Below are positions 1 through 5,701 of a stretch of 6,416 nt of DNA, one piece after another. Both the position numbers and the translations under genes were made by a program. This DNA comes from Oscillospiraceae bacterium (lineage in GTDB: Bacteria > Bacillota_A > Clostridia > Oscillospirales > Oscillospiraceae), in contig JAFZOC010000327.1 of assembly GCA_017550765.1 (NCBI GenBank), positions 1 to 6,416 on the forward strand. Reading direction: 5' to 3'. The notes under the pieces were generated by a model that searched no databases, was not told the origin of the DNA, and saw only the letters and a program-made list of their open reading frames with translations. Position 1 is the first letter of the stretch, and every line of letters begins with the position of its first letter.

Positions 1-1890
1 GATCTTGGCGTCGACCACGTCGCCCACGGTGAGAACGTCCTCGGGCTTGCCGATGCGGCGGTTGGCAATCTGGCTGATGTGGATCAGGCCGTCCACGCCG
101 GGCAGGACTTCCGCGAAGGCGCCGAAGTCCATGAGCTTGACGATGGTGACGGGGGCGATGCTGCCCACCTGGTACTTGTTGGTGAACTGGGTCCAGGGGT
201 TGCCCTCGGGATCCTTGTAGCCCAGGGAGATCTTCCGCTTCTCGCGGTCGAAGTTGATGACGTAGACCTCGATCTCATCGCCCACGGAGACGACCTCGGA
301 GGGCTGGTGGATGCGGCCCCAGCTCAGCTCGGACACGTGCACCATGCCGTCGATGCCGCCGATGTCCACGAAGGCGCCGTAGCTGGTCAGAGACTTGACC
401 ACGCCGTGGTAGCGCTTGCCGACCTCGATGTTGTTCCAGATGGCCTCGGTGCGCTCGCGGCGCTCGGCCTGGGCCACGCGGCGGATGGAGCCGACCACGC
501 GCTTGCGGGCCTTGTTGACCTCGGTGATCTTGAGGCGGACGGTCTTCTTCAGCAGTTCCGCCATGGCAGCGTCACGGGGCAGATCCGTCTGGGAGGCGGG
601 AACGAACACCCGCACGCCCTTGACGGACACGACCACACCGCCCTTGTTCTCCTCGGTGACGACGCCTTCCATCACGGTGCCGTCTTCCACAGCGGCCTCG
701 ACCTCAGCCCAGATCTTGGCAGCGTCCAGGCGCTTCTTGGACAGGGTCACGACGCCGTCCACATCGTTGACGCGGACCACGACGGCCTCCAGCGTATCGC
801 CGACCTTCACCACGTCCTCCAGCTTGGAGCCGTCCTCGGTGAACTCCTCGGCAGGGATGATACCGGTCTGTTTGGTGCCCAGATCCACGCTGATCTCCGT
901 TCCGGTGATCGCGACGACGGTACCGCTGACCTTATCCCCATTATAGATAGGCTTCAGGGTCTCCTCCAGCATCTCGTCGAAGGTCATCTCCTTCTCGACC
1001 TGGGGCTCCTCCGCCTTGACTTCCTCTCTGATCTCTTCTCTGATCTCGTCCATTTTGTTTCTTACCTCCTTAATGATCCACGCGGGAGTAGACGCTCCGG
1101 CGGTCAGACCGACGACCTCGGCGCGCCTGAGCATGTCCAGATCCAGCAGCTCTGCCCGCTCGATGAACTGCACCTTGGCACAGTGTTCCCGGCAGATCTG
1201 TGCCAGGTGCACACTGTGCGCGCTGTGTCTCCCGCCGATGACCACCATCGCGTCGCAGGAGGCCGCCAGGGCAGCCGCCTCCTCCTGCCGCGTAAACGTA
1301 GCAAGGCATATTGTATCATGGATCTTCGCGTTTGTACATCTTTTTTTTACGAACGCACAACATTCGGTAAAATTACCCCGTGTCTGGGTCGTTTGGACCA
1401 CGACTGTTATCGGTTTTTCCCAAAGATCCGGCCTTTTTTCCAAAAACAGGGACATTTCCGCCCCATTTTCGACCACTTGGCAGTCCCCGCACCAGCCGCA
1501 GATCGCCTCCACCTCCGGATGGCTGCGCATGCCCACGATCAGCACGAAGCGGCCCTCTTCCCCGGCGCGGCGGACGATCGTATGGATCGCTCTGACCCGG
1601 GGGCAGGTGGCGTCCACCACCCGTGCGCCGATGCGCTCCAGGGCGGCATAGGTCGCCGGCGGCGCGCCGTGGGCGCGGATCAGCACCGCCTCCCCCGGCT
1701 GCAGTTCCTCCGGCGTGCGCACCACGCGCATGCCCTTGGCCTCCAGCGCGCGCACCACGTCCTGGTTGTGGATCAGCTCGCCCAGACTGGCGCAGCGGCC
1801 CTCCGCCTCGAGCAGCTCACGGGCCATGTCCACCGAGCGCTGCACCCCGAAGCAGAAGCCCGCGCTCTCCGCGACGCGCAGCTGCCTCAT
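1..1890 (-). CDS. ispH-rpsA: Bifunctional IspH (HMBPP reductase) - ribosomal protein S1 fusion, 3' end cut by window
   Basis: The frame is open for 630 codons from ATG 1890-1888 to the window edge. Residues 1-279 are IspH (LytB), the [4Fe-4S] enzyme that reduces HMBPP to IPP and DMAPP at the end of the MEP pathway. Visible are cluster cysteines C13 (GFCFGV), C96 (DATCP) and C195 (DTICLAT), HPEVE with H124 and proton-relay E126, QTT at 166-168, H41, H74 (AHG) and TAGAS at 263-267. The usual SSN substrate motif reads SAH (223-225). Without a stop the frame passes through an acidic linker (about 280-315) into S1 RNA-binding domains at about 318-388, 405-472, 489-558 and 575 onward, the last cut off. 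Clostridial S1 usually has four, so little is probably missing. IspH-S1 fusions are known in Clostridia. The start overlaps the cmk stop (ATGA) and has GGAGGAG just upstream. Fusion and identity are near certain; whether the product stays joined is not known. Confidence 0.96.
   Translation of the reverse strand, partial: MRQLRVAESAGFCFGVQRSVDMARELLEAEGRCASLGELIHNQDVVRALEAKGMRVVRTPEELQPGEAVLIRAHGAPPATYAALERIGARVVDATCPRVRAIHTIVRRAGEEGRFVLIVGMRSHPEVEAICGWCGDCQVVENGAEMSLFLEKRPDLWEKPITVVVQTTQTRGNFTECCAFVKKRCTNAKIHDTICLATFTRQEEAAALAASCDAMVVIGGRHSAHSVHLAQICREHCAKVQFIERAELLDLDMLRRAEVVGLTAGASTPAWIIKEVRNKMDEIREEIREEVKAEEPQVEKEMTFDEMLEETLKPIYNGDKVSGTVVAITGTEISVDLGTKQTGIIPAEEFTEDGSKLEDVVKVGDTLEAVVVRVNDVDGVVTLSKKRLDAAKIWAEVEAAVEDGTVMEGVVTEENKGGVVVSVKGVRVFVPASQTDLPRDAAMAELLKKTVRLKITEVNKARKRVVGSIRRVAQAERRERTEAIWNNIEVGKRYHGVVKSLTSYGAFVDIGGIDGMVHVSELSWGRIHQPSEVVSVGDEIEVYVINFDREKRKISLGYKDPEGNPWTQFTNKYQVGSIAPVTIVKLMDFGAFAEVLPGVDGLIHISQIANRRIGKPEDVLTVGDVVDAKI
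1021..1044 (-). repeat. 12-base imperfect tandem duplication (Ile-Arg-Glu-Glu twice)
   Basis: Two adjacent 12-base units, ATCAGAGAAGAG and ATCAGAGAGGAA, encode IREE-IREE (residues 283-290 of the fusion) just after the internal Met280. They lie in the acidic linker between IspH and the first S1 domain. The units differ at two third-codon positions. It looks like a small local duplication in a flexible linker rather than a functional repeat. Confidence 0.5.
1051..1071 (-). promoter_or_regulatory. Internal ribosome binding site and start codon for a separate S1 protein
   Basis: Inside the ispH-rpsA frame, AAGGAGG (1071-1065) lies 11 bases before an in-frame ATG (1053-1051, Met280 of the fusion). 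The site sits exactly at the junction between the end of the IspH domain and the S1 part, where a free-standing rpsA would start. It is close to a perfect anti-16S match and stronger than most gene starts in this window. The bases also encode IspH-terminal Lys-Glu-Val, a common sequence there, so part of the match may be protein constraint. Internal initiation is an inference. Confidence 0.6.
1310..1338 (-). promoter_or_regulatory. Candidate internal sigma-A promoter within ispH, directed at rpsA
   Basis: TGTACA (1338-1333, 4 of 6 to TTGACA) is followed after exactly 17 bases by TACAAT (1315-1310, 5 of 6 to TATAAT). A TG one base before the -10 makes it an extended -10. The predicted start near 1303 lies about 250 bases before the internal S1 start at 1053. 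The site falls in an unusually AT-rich patch of an otherwise GC-rich gene. Such patches give chance promoter matches, so this is a candidate only. Confidence 0.4.
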
Positions 1891-2567
1891 CCCAGCTCCT
1901 CCATCCGCTGCCGGATGACGCCGCACAGCAGCCGGAAGCTCTCGTCGAAGCCGATCTCCGTGGTATCCACCAGGACGGCGTCCTCCGCCCGGCGCAGAGG
2001 GGCCACTTCCCTGTTCATGTCCTGCTCGTCCCGGTAGCGGATGTCCCGCAGGACCTCCTCGAAGCTCTGCTCCTGGCCCTTCTCCCGCAGTTCCTTCAGA
2101 CGGCGCTCCGCCCTCGCCTCGGCGCTGGCGGTGAGATAGATCTTCAGCGGCGCGTCGGGGAGCACCACGGTGCCGATGTCCCGCCCGTCCATGATGACCT
2201 TGTGTTCCCTGGCCAGACGGCGCTGCATCTCCAGCAGATACTGCCGCACGGCGCCCAGGGCGGACACGTCGGAGGCGCAGATCGAGATCTCCGGCAGGCG
2301 GATCTCCCGAGACACGTCCTCCCCGTCCAGGAACATGTGCTGTTCCCCGTCCACATAGCGCATCTGGATGTCCAGTTCCGGCAGCATCGCGGCCACCGCC
2401 GCCTCGTCCCGCCGGTCCAGACCGCGGCGCCAGGCCGCCAGGCCCACCGTCCGGTAGATCGCGCCGGTGTCCACGTACAAAAAGCCCAGCTCTGCGGCAC
2501 AGCGCCGGGCAAGGCTGCTCTTTCCGGCCCCGGAGGGCCCGTCGATCGCGACTGCGAAGTTCTTCAT
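1887..2567 (-). CDS. cmk: Cytidylate kinase (CMP/dCMP kinase)
   Basis: This 226-residue protein has the usual length and plan of bacterial Cmk, which transfers phosphate from ATP to CMP or dCMP in the cytosol for CTP/dCTP supply and membrane phospholipid synthesis. Visible motifs are the N-terminal P-loop GPSGAGKSS (10-18), YVDTGAIYRT (31-40) of the nucleotide-binding core, DGRDIGTVVLP (127-137) with the CMP-contacting Arg129, and the LID/CMP region RYRDEQDMNR (177-186) followed by APL and a C-terminal LVDTT. The serine in GKSS where many have GKST is a mild variation. The ATG at 2567 overlaps the flavoprotein stop in an ATGA (2564-2567) and is preceded by AGGAAGG. Its own stop overlaps the ispH start the same way, so all three are probably on one mRNA. 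In many Clostridia a plsC-type acyltransferase lies between cmk and ispH; here there is none. Confidence 0.97.
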   Translation of the reverse strand: MKNFAVAIDGPSGAGKSSLARRCAAELGFLYVDTGAIYRTVGLAAWRRGLDRRDEAAVAAMLPELDIQMRYVDGEQHMFLDGEDVSREIRLPEISICASDVSALGAVRQYLLEMQRRLAREHKVIMDGRDIGTVVLPDAPLKIYLTASAEARAERRLKELREKGQEQSFEEVLRDIRYRDEQDMNREVAPLRRAEDAVLVDTTEIGFDESFRLLCGVIRQRMEELG

Positions 2568-3802
2568 CCTTCCTCGTCCTCTTTTCTGACAGAATTACCG
2601 GCCACGTAGCCGGTGCACCAGGCGATCTGGAGATTGAAACCGCCGGTATAGGCGTCCAGGTCCAGCACCTCGCCGGCAAAATACAGGCCCCGGACCAGCT
2701 TGGATCCCATGCTGCGGGGGTCGACCTCCTTCGTGCTCACGCCGCCGGCGGTGACGATGGCCTCGTCGATGGGCCGAAAGCCGGATACGGAGACCGGAAA
2801 GGCCTTCAGGGTCTGTACCAGCCAGGCCCGCTGCTCCCGGGTGAAGGCGCTGCAGGGCTGGTCGGCCGGGATGCCCGACATCTCCAGCAGCACCGGCACC
2901 ATGGACCGGTTCACCAGCCCCCCCAGCAGCTCCTTGCTCCCCCGCCGGGGCATCGACTCCAGATCCCGCAGGATCCGCGCCTCCAGCTTCTTCTCATCCA
3001 GGCCGGGCTTCAGGTCGATCTTCAGCCCATAGCGGGCGCTGCCCATGCGGCGCATCTTGGCGCTGGCCGAGAGCACCAGAGGGCCCGAGACGCCGAAGTG
3101 GGTGAAGAGCATCTCCCCCAGCTCCCGGAAGATGAGCTTGCCGTCCTCATAGGCGGAGAGGGTCACGTTCCGCAGGGACAGGCCCTGCATCTCGGCGCAC
3201 CAGGGGTCGTCGCTCACCAGGGGCACCAGGGAGGGCCGGGGCGGCACGACGGTGTGACCGAGGCTCTCCGCAAAGCGGTAGCCCGCGCCGTTGGATCCGG
3301 TCTTGGGATAGCTGAGGCCCCCGGTGCAGACCGCCGCCGCCCGGCAGGCGATCTCGCCCTCTCCGGTTCGCACGGCCCGGACCCGGCCTCCTTCCGCCAG
3401 GATCTCCCGCGCCGTGGTGCGGATCGTCTCCACGCCCAGGCGGCGGCATTCCCGCACCAGCGCGTCGGCGATATCGTTTGCGTTATCCGAGACCGGGAAG
3501 ACCCGATCCCCCCGCTCCACTTTCAGCGGCACGCCCAGTTCCTCGAAAAAGCCCATGACCTCCCGGGTGCCAAAGCGGCTCATGGCGCTGTAGAGGAAGC
3601 GGCCGTCCCCGGGGATATTGGCCATGAAGGTCTTGATATCGCAGGCGTTCGTGACATTGCAGCGGCCCTTGCCCGTGATGCGCAGTTTCCGGCCGAGCTG
3701 CAGATTGGGGTCCAGGATCGTGGGCCTGAGCCCCCGGCGCGCCGCCATGACCGCGCACATCATCCCCGCAGGCCCGCCGCCGATCACCACCAGATCTCTC
3801 AT
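2564..3802 (-). CDS. HI0933/YhiN/YtfP-family (BaiN/RdsA-type) NAD(P)/FAD-dependent oxidoreductase
   Basis: A 412-residue flavoprotein of the HI0933 family. It opens with a Rossmann FAD-binding motif IGGGPAG (7-13) and the family signature GRKLRITGKGRCNVTN (37-52), which contains Cys48. Further family blocks are TGGLSYPKTGSNGAGY (160-175), GEMLFTHFGVSGP (229-241), EAIVTAGGVSTKEVD (347-361) and the C-terminal FAD contact GLYFAGEVLDLDAYTGGFN (372-390). E. coli YhiN (RdsA) of this family makes dihydrouridine in 23S rRNA, while clostridial BaiN acts in bile-acid 7-dehydroxylation. With rluB directly upstream and S1 downstream, the rRNA role is the better guess here. The ATG at 3802 was chosen because the FAD motif follows at once, GGAGG lies 7 bases upstream, and it overlaps the rluB stop in an ATGA. 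A frame extension to 3934 encodes only low-complexity sequence. Family is certain; substrate is inferred. Confidence 0.93.
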   Translation of the reverse strand: MRDLVVIGGGPAGMMCAVMAARRGLRPTILDPNLQLGRKLRITGKGRCNVTNACDIKTFMANIPGDGRFLYSAMSRFGTREVMGFFEELGVPLKVERGDRVFPVSDNANDIADALVRECRRLGVETIRTTAREILAEGGRVRAVRTGEGEIACRAAAVCTGGLSYPKTGSNGAGYRFAESLGHTVVPPRPSLVPLVSDDPWCAEMQGLSLRNVTLSAYEDGKLIFRELGEMLFTHFGVSGPLVLSASAKMRRMGSARYGLKIDLKPGLDEKKLEARILRDLESMPRRGSKELLGGLVNRSMVPVLLEMSGIPADQPCSAFTREQRAWLVQTLKAFPVSVSGFRPIDEAIVTAGGVSTKEVDPRSMGSKLVRGLYFAGEVLDLDAYTGGFNLQIAWCTGYVAGNSVRKEDEEG

Positions 3803-4512
3803 GGCCCGACCTCCAGGCTCCGCAGCTCCGCTTCCGTCAGCTCCCGCCACTGGCCAGGCCGCAGCCCGCCCAGGGACAGGCCGCCCTCCCGGATGCGGCA
3901 GAGCCGCGTCACCGTGAGCCCCGCCTGTTGGCACATCTTGCGCACCTGGCGGTTGCGGCCCTCGTGGATCGTCACGTCCAGCACCGCGCCGCCCTCGCTC
4001 TGTTCCCGGATCTCTACCTTTGCCGGGCCCACGGGGCAGCCGTCGATCTCCATGGGCCGGCGCAGGCGTTCGGCTCTCGCGGCGATCTCATCGCCCCGGA
4101 CCCAGGTGCGGTAGACCTTCTCGATCTCAAAGGACGGGTGCATGAGCCGCTGGGCGAGATCGCCGTCGTTGGTGAGCAGCAGCAGGCCTTCGCTGTCCAG
4201 GTCCAGGCGGCCCACGGGATAGACCCGCTCCGGGATCTCCCGGATCAGCCCGCTCAGGTCCCGGCGGCCCTTCTCATCGTGGAGCGAGGTGACGATCCCC
4301 CGGGGTTTGTTCAGCATTATGTAAACCTTTTGTTCGGTGGACGACAGCCTCCTGCCGTCCACCAGGATCTCATCCGTATCGGGATCGGCGCTGTCGCCCA
4401 GCCTGGCCACGCAGCCGTTGACGGTCACCCGTCCGGCGGCGATGAGCTCCTCAGCCTTGCGGCGCGCCATCAAGCCGGAGGCCGCTATGATCTTTTGCAG
4501 TCTCTGGTCCAT
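3799..4512 (-). CDS. rluB: Pseudouridine synthase of the RsuA/RluB/E/F family, probably RluB
   Basis: A 237-residue protein with an N-terminal S4 RNA-binding domain (about 2-48, RLQKIIAASGLMARRKAEEL) and a pseudouridine synthase domain. The catalytic block is GRLDLDSEGLLLLTNDG (101-117), with Asp104 the expected nucleophile. Also seen are LNKPRG (67-72), the KVYRTWV strand (132-138) and the C-terminal signature EGRNRQVRKM (184-193). Family members isomerise a specific uridine in rRNA; the Firmicute RluB acts on 23S rRNA near the peptidyl-transferase centre. Assignment to RluB rather than RsuA or RluE/F rests on length and on the dacF-rluB-ytfP-cmk context. The start at 4512 is right because the S4 domain begins immediately and AGGGAG lies upstream. 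This places 62 bases of overlap with the end of dacF. The stop overlaps the flavoprotein start (ATGA). Confidence 0.94.
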   Translation of the reverse strand: MDQRLQKIIAASGLMARRKAEELIAAGRVTVNGCVARLGDSADPDTDEILVDGRRLSSTEQKVYIMLNKPRGIVTSLHDEKGRRDLSGLIREIPERVYPVGRLDLDSEGLLLLTNDGDLAQRLMHPSFEIEKVYRTWVRGDEIAARAERLRRPMEIDGCPVGPAKVEIREQSEGGAVLDVTIHEGRNRQVRKMCQQAGLTVTRLCRIREGGLSLGGLRPGQWRELTEAELRSLEVGP

Positions 4513-5626
4513 AGTCTTCTCTCCCTGTCGATGGGCCGCAGCTGCCTGCGGCTACATCCTGCGTGAAGCGGAGCGGCGCGCTGCCGAGCTCCGCATCGCC
4601 TGCATAGACCGTCACCCGGCCGCAGACCTCTCCTGCCCGCGCCGGCGCGAACACGAAGGGCGGAAGCTCCGTCCGCAGGCGCAGTTGTGTGTCGCGGGCC
4701 AAAAAGCGCGGCAGAGGATCCGCCGAGACGACGACCGTGCTCCGCGCCCCGGAGACCACCGGGACCGTATAGGCGACGCCCTCCGTCAGATCCCGCAGCG
4801 CATAGCGGGCAAAGCCCCAGGCATACAGCGCCTTGTGGTCGTTCCAGTCGTCGGGCGCGTCCAGCGTCACGCACACCAGGCGCGTCCCCTCCCGCTCACA
4901 GCAGCTCACCAGGCAGCGCCCCGCCTCCCGGGTATAGCCCGTCTTCCCGCCCAGGCAGCCGGGGCAGAGCCACAGGAGCTTGTTGTGGTTTACATAACTT
5001 TTCCCTTGGATCTCCGCCGCAGGCTTGCCCAGCAGTTCCATCAGCGCGGGCTCTTCCAGGCAGGCGAGCATCAGCCGGCCCAGGTCCGCAGCGCTCCCAA
5101 AGTGATCTTCCGCGGGGAGGCCGTGGGGATCGGCGAAATGGCTCTCGTCCATGCCCAGCGCTGCGGCCCGCTCGTTCATCCAGTCCACGAAGCGCTCCCG
5201 GTCCCCGGCGCAGTGGAGCGCCAGGGCCTCGGCCGCGTCGTTCCCGGAGGCCAGCAGCAGCCCCGTGAGCAGTTCCTCCACAGTGTACCGCTCCCCCGGC
5301 CGAAGGTCCATGGAGCTGCCCTCGATCTGGCAGCATTCGGCGGGGATCTCCACCGTCTCGCGCAGATCGCAGCGCTCCAGGACCACCAGGGCGGTCAGGA
5401 GCTTGGTCGTGCTGGCGATGGGACAGGAGCGGTGGGCGTCCTTCTCGTAGAGGATCTGCCCCTCCGGCCCCATGAGCACCGCGCAGCGGGCGCTGAGCTC
5501 CGGCTGTACGGCCGCTCTGTCGGCCCGGCCGTCGCCCGCTGCCGGCTCCGCCCAGGCGCGCATCGTCCAGCCCGGCAGCAGCGAGAGCGCCAACAGCCAG
5601 CACATGCACTTGTGTATCATCCGCAT
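4451..5626 (-). CDS. dacF: DacF-type serine D-alanyl-D-alanine carboxypeptidase (penicillin-binding protein, S11 family)
   Basis: A 391-residue exported enzyme that trims the terminal D-Ala from peptidoglycan stem peptides. Residues 1-26 form a signal peptide with a basic start, a hydrophobic core (WLLALSLLPGW) and an AWA cleavage site. The three active-site motifs are present: STTK (72-75, nucleophile Ser72), SGN (127-129) and KTG (228-230), in the contexts IASTTKLLTALVVLE and GGKTGYT. A C-terminal beta domain follows (about 290-355). The usual C-terminal amphipathic membrane helix is not seen; the protein ends in a polar tail that overlaps rluB by 62 bases. The start was set at ATG 5626 because AGGAGGG (5644-5638) lies 11 bases upstream; the frame extends to ATG 5647, which lacks a ribosome binding site. 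In B. subtilis dacF is transcribed in the forespore, and here it follows a spore gene. DacB or DacA subfamily membership cannot be excluded. Confidence 0.93.
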   Translation of the reverse strand: MRMIHKCMCWLLALSLLPGWTMRAWAEPAAGDGRADRAAVQPELSARCAVLMGPEGQILYEKDAHRSCPIASTTKLLTALVVLERCDLRETVEIPAECCQIEGSSMDLRPGERYTVEELLTGLLLASGNDAAEALALHCAGDRERFVDWMNERAAALGMDESHFADPHGLPAEDHFGSAADLGRLMLACLEEPALMELLGKPAAEIQGKSYVNHNKLLWLCPGCLGGKTGYTREAGRCLVSCCEREGTRLVCVTLDAPDDWNDHKALYAWGFARYALRDLTEGVAYTVPVVSGARSTVVVSADPLPRFLARDTQLRLRTELPPFVFAPARAGEVCGRVTVYAGDAELGSAPLRFTQDVAAGSCGPSTGREDYGPETAKDHSGLRLDGAPQG

Positions 5627-5669
5627 AATAAGCACCACCCTCCTCATTGTTCGGGCAGTGCTTATTATG
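5624..5669 (-). promoter_or_regulatory. Perfect 12-bp inverted repeat enclosing the dacF Shine-Dalgarno and pairing with its start codon
   Basis: CATAATAAGCAC (5669-5658) and GTGCTTATTATG (5635-5624) are perfect complements separated by 22 bases. In RNA they would form a stem whose 3' arm ends in the chosen dacF AUG (5626-5624), fully paired, with AGGAGGG (5644-5638) in the loop. The 5' arm begins with the -10 of the candidate dacF promoter. A transcript started there would lack the 5' arm, while read-through RNA from gerW would carry both. No U-run follows, so it is not an intrinsic terminator. As DNA the same dyad could be an operator. Confidence 0.65.
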
Positions 5670-5692
5670 GACCTTCGTCCGCGTTTTATGAA
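5664..5692 (-). promoter_or_regulatory. Candidate dacF promoter in the gerW-dacF gap
   Basis: TTCATA (5692-5687, 4 of 6 to TTGACA) and CATAAT (5669-5664, 5 of 6 to TATAAT) are spaced by 17 bases, predicting a start near 5657. The same bases resemble forespore promoters: CATAATA fits the sigma-G -10 pattern CATNHTA, and GTCCATAATA differs from sigma-F GGNNANAHTR at one fixed position, with TCATA upstream close to GYATA. Which sigma factor is used cannot be decided from sequence alone. A DacF role in spore cortex would favour the forespore factors. Confidence 0.45.
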
Positions 5693-5701
5693 CGGCCGAT
5701 C

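Noticed and set aside
1070..1319. Short minus-strand frames overlapping the ispH end, suggesting a frameshifted ispH
   Set aside because: Reading from ATG 1890 shows one uninterrupted frame through ispH and into S1, with all key motifs in that frame. The short frames are other-frame shadows.
79..2037. 652-codon plus-strand open frame
   Set aside because: It runs antisense to ispH-rpsA and cmk, shows no recognisable domain, and has a His/Leu/Gly/Asp-rich composition expected from the reverse of GC-rich codons.
3803..3934. 44-residue N-terminal extension of the flavoprotein
   Set aside because: It lies wholly inside rluB, encodes low-complexity Gly/Ala/Pro/Arg sequence, and precedes a start with its own SD directly before the FAD motif.
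3098..4114. 338-codon plus-strand open frame
   Set aside because: It is antisense to the flavoprotein and rluB, low complexity and without motifs.
5627..5647. Upstream ATG at 5647 as the dacF start
   Set aside because: No SD lies before it, and the AGGAGGG that serves the ATG at 5626 is within its codons. The signal peptide is complete from 5626.
5624..5669. Intrinsic terminator between gerW and dacF
   Set aside because: The stem is AT-rich and not followed by a T-run on either strand; the 3' arm contains the dacF start codon.
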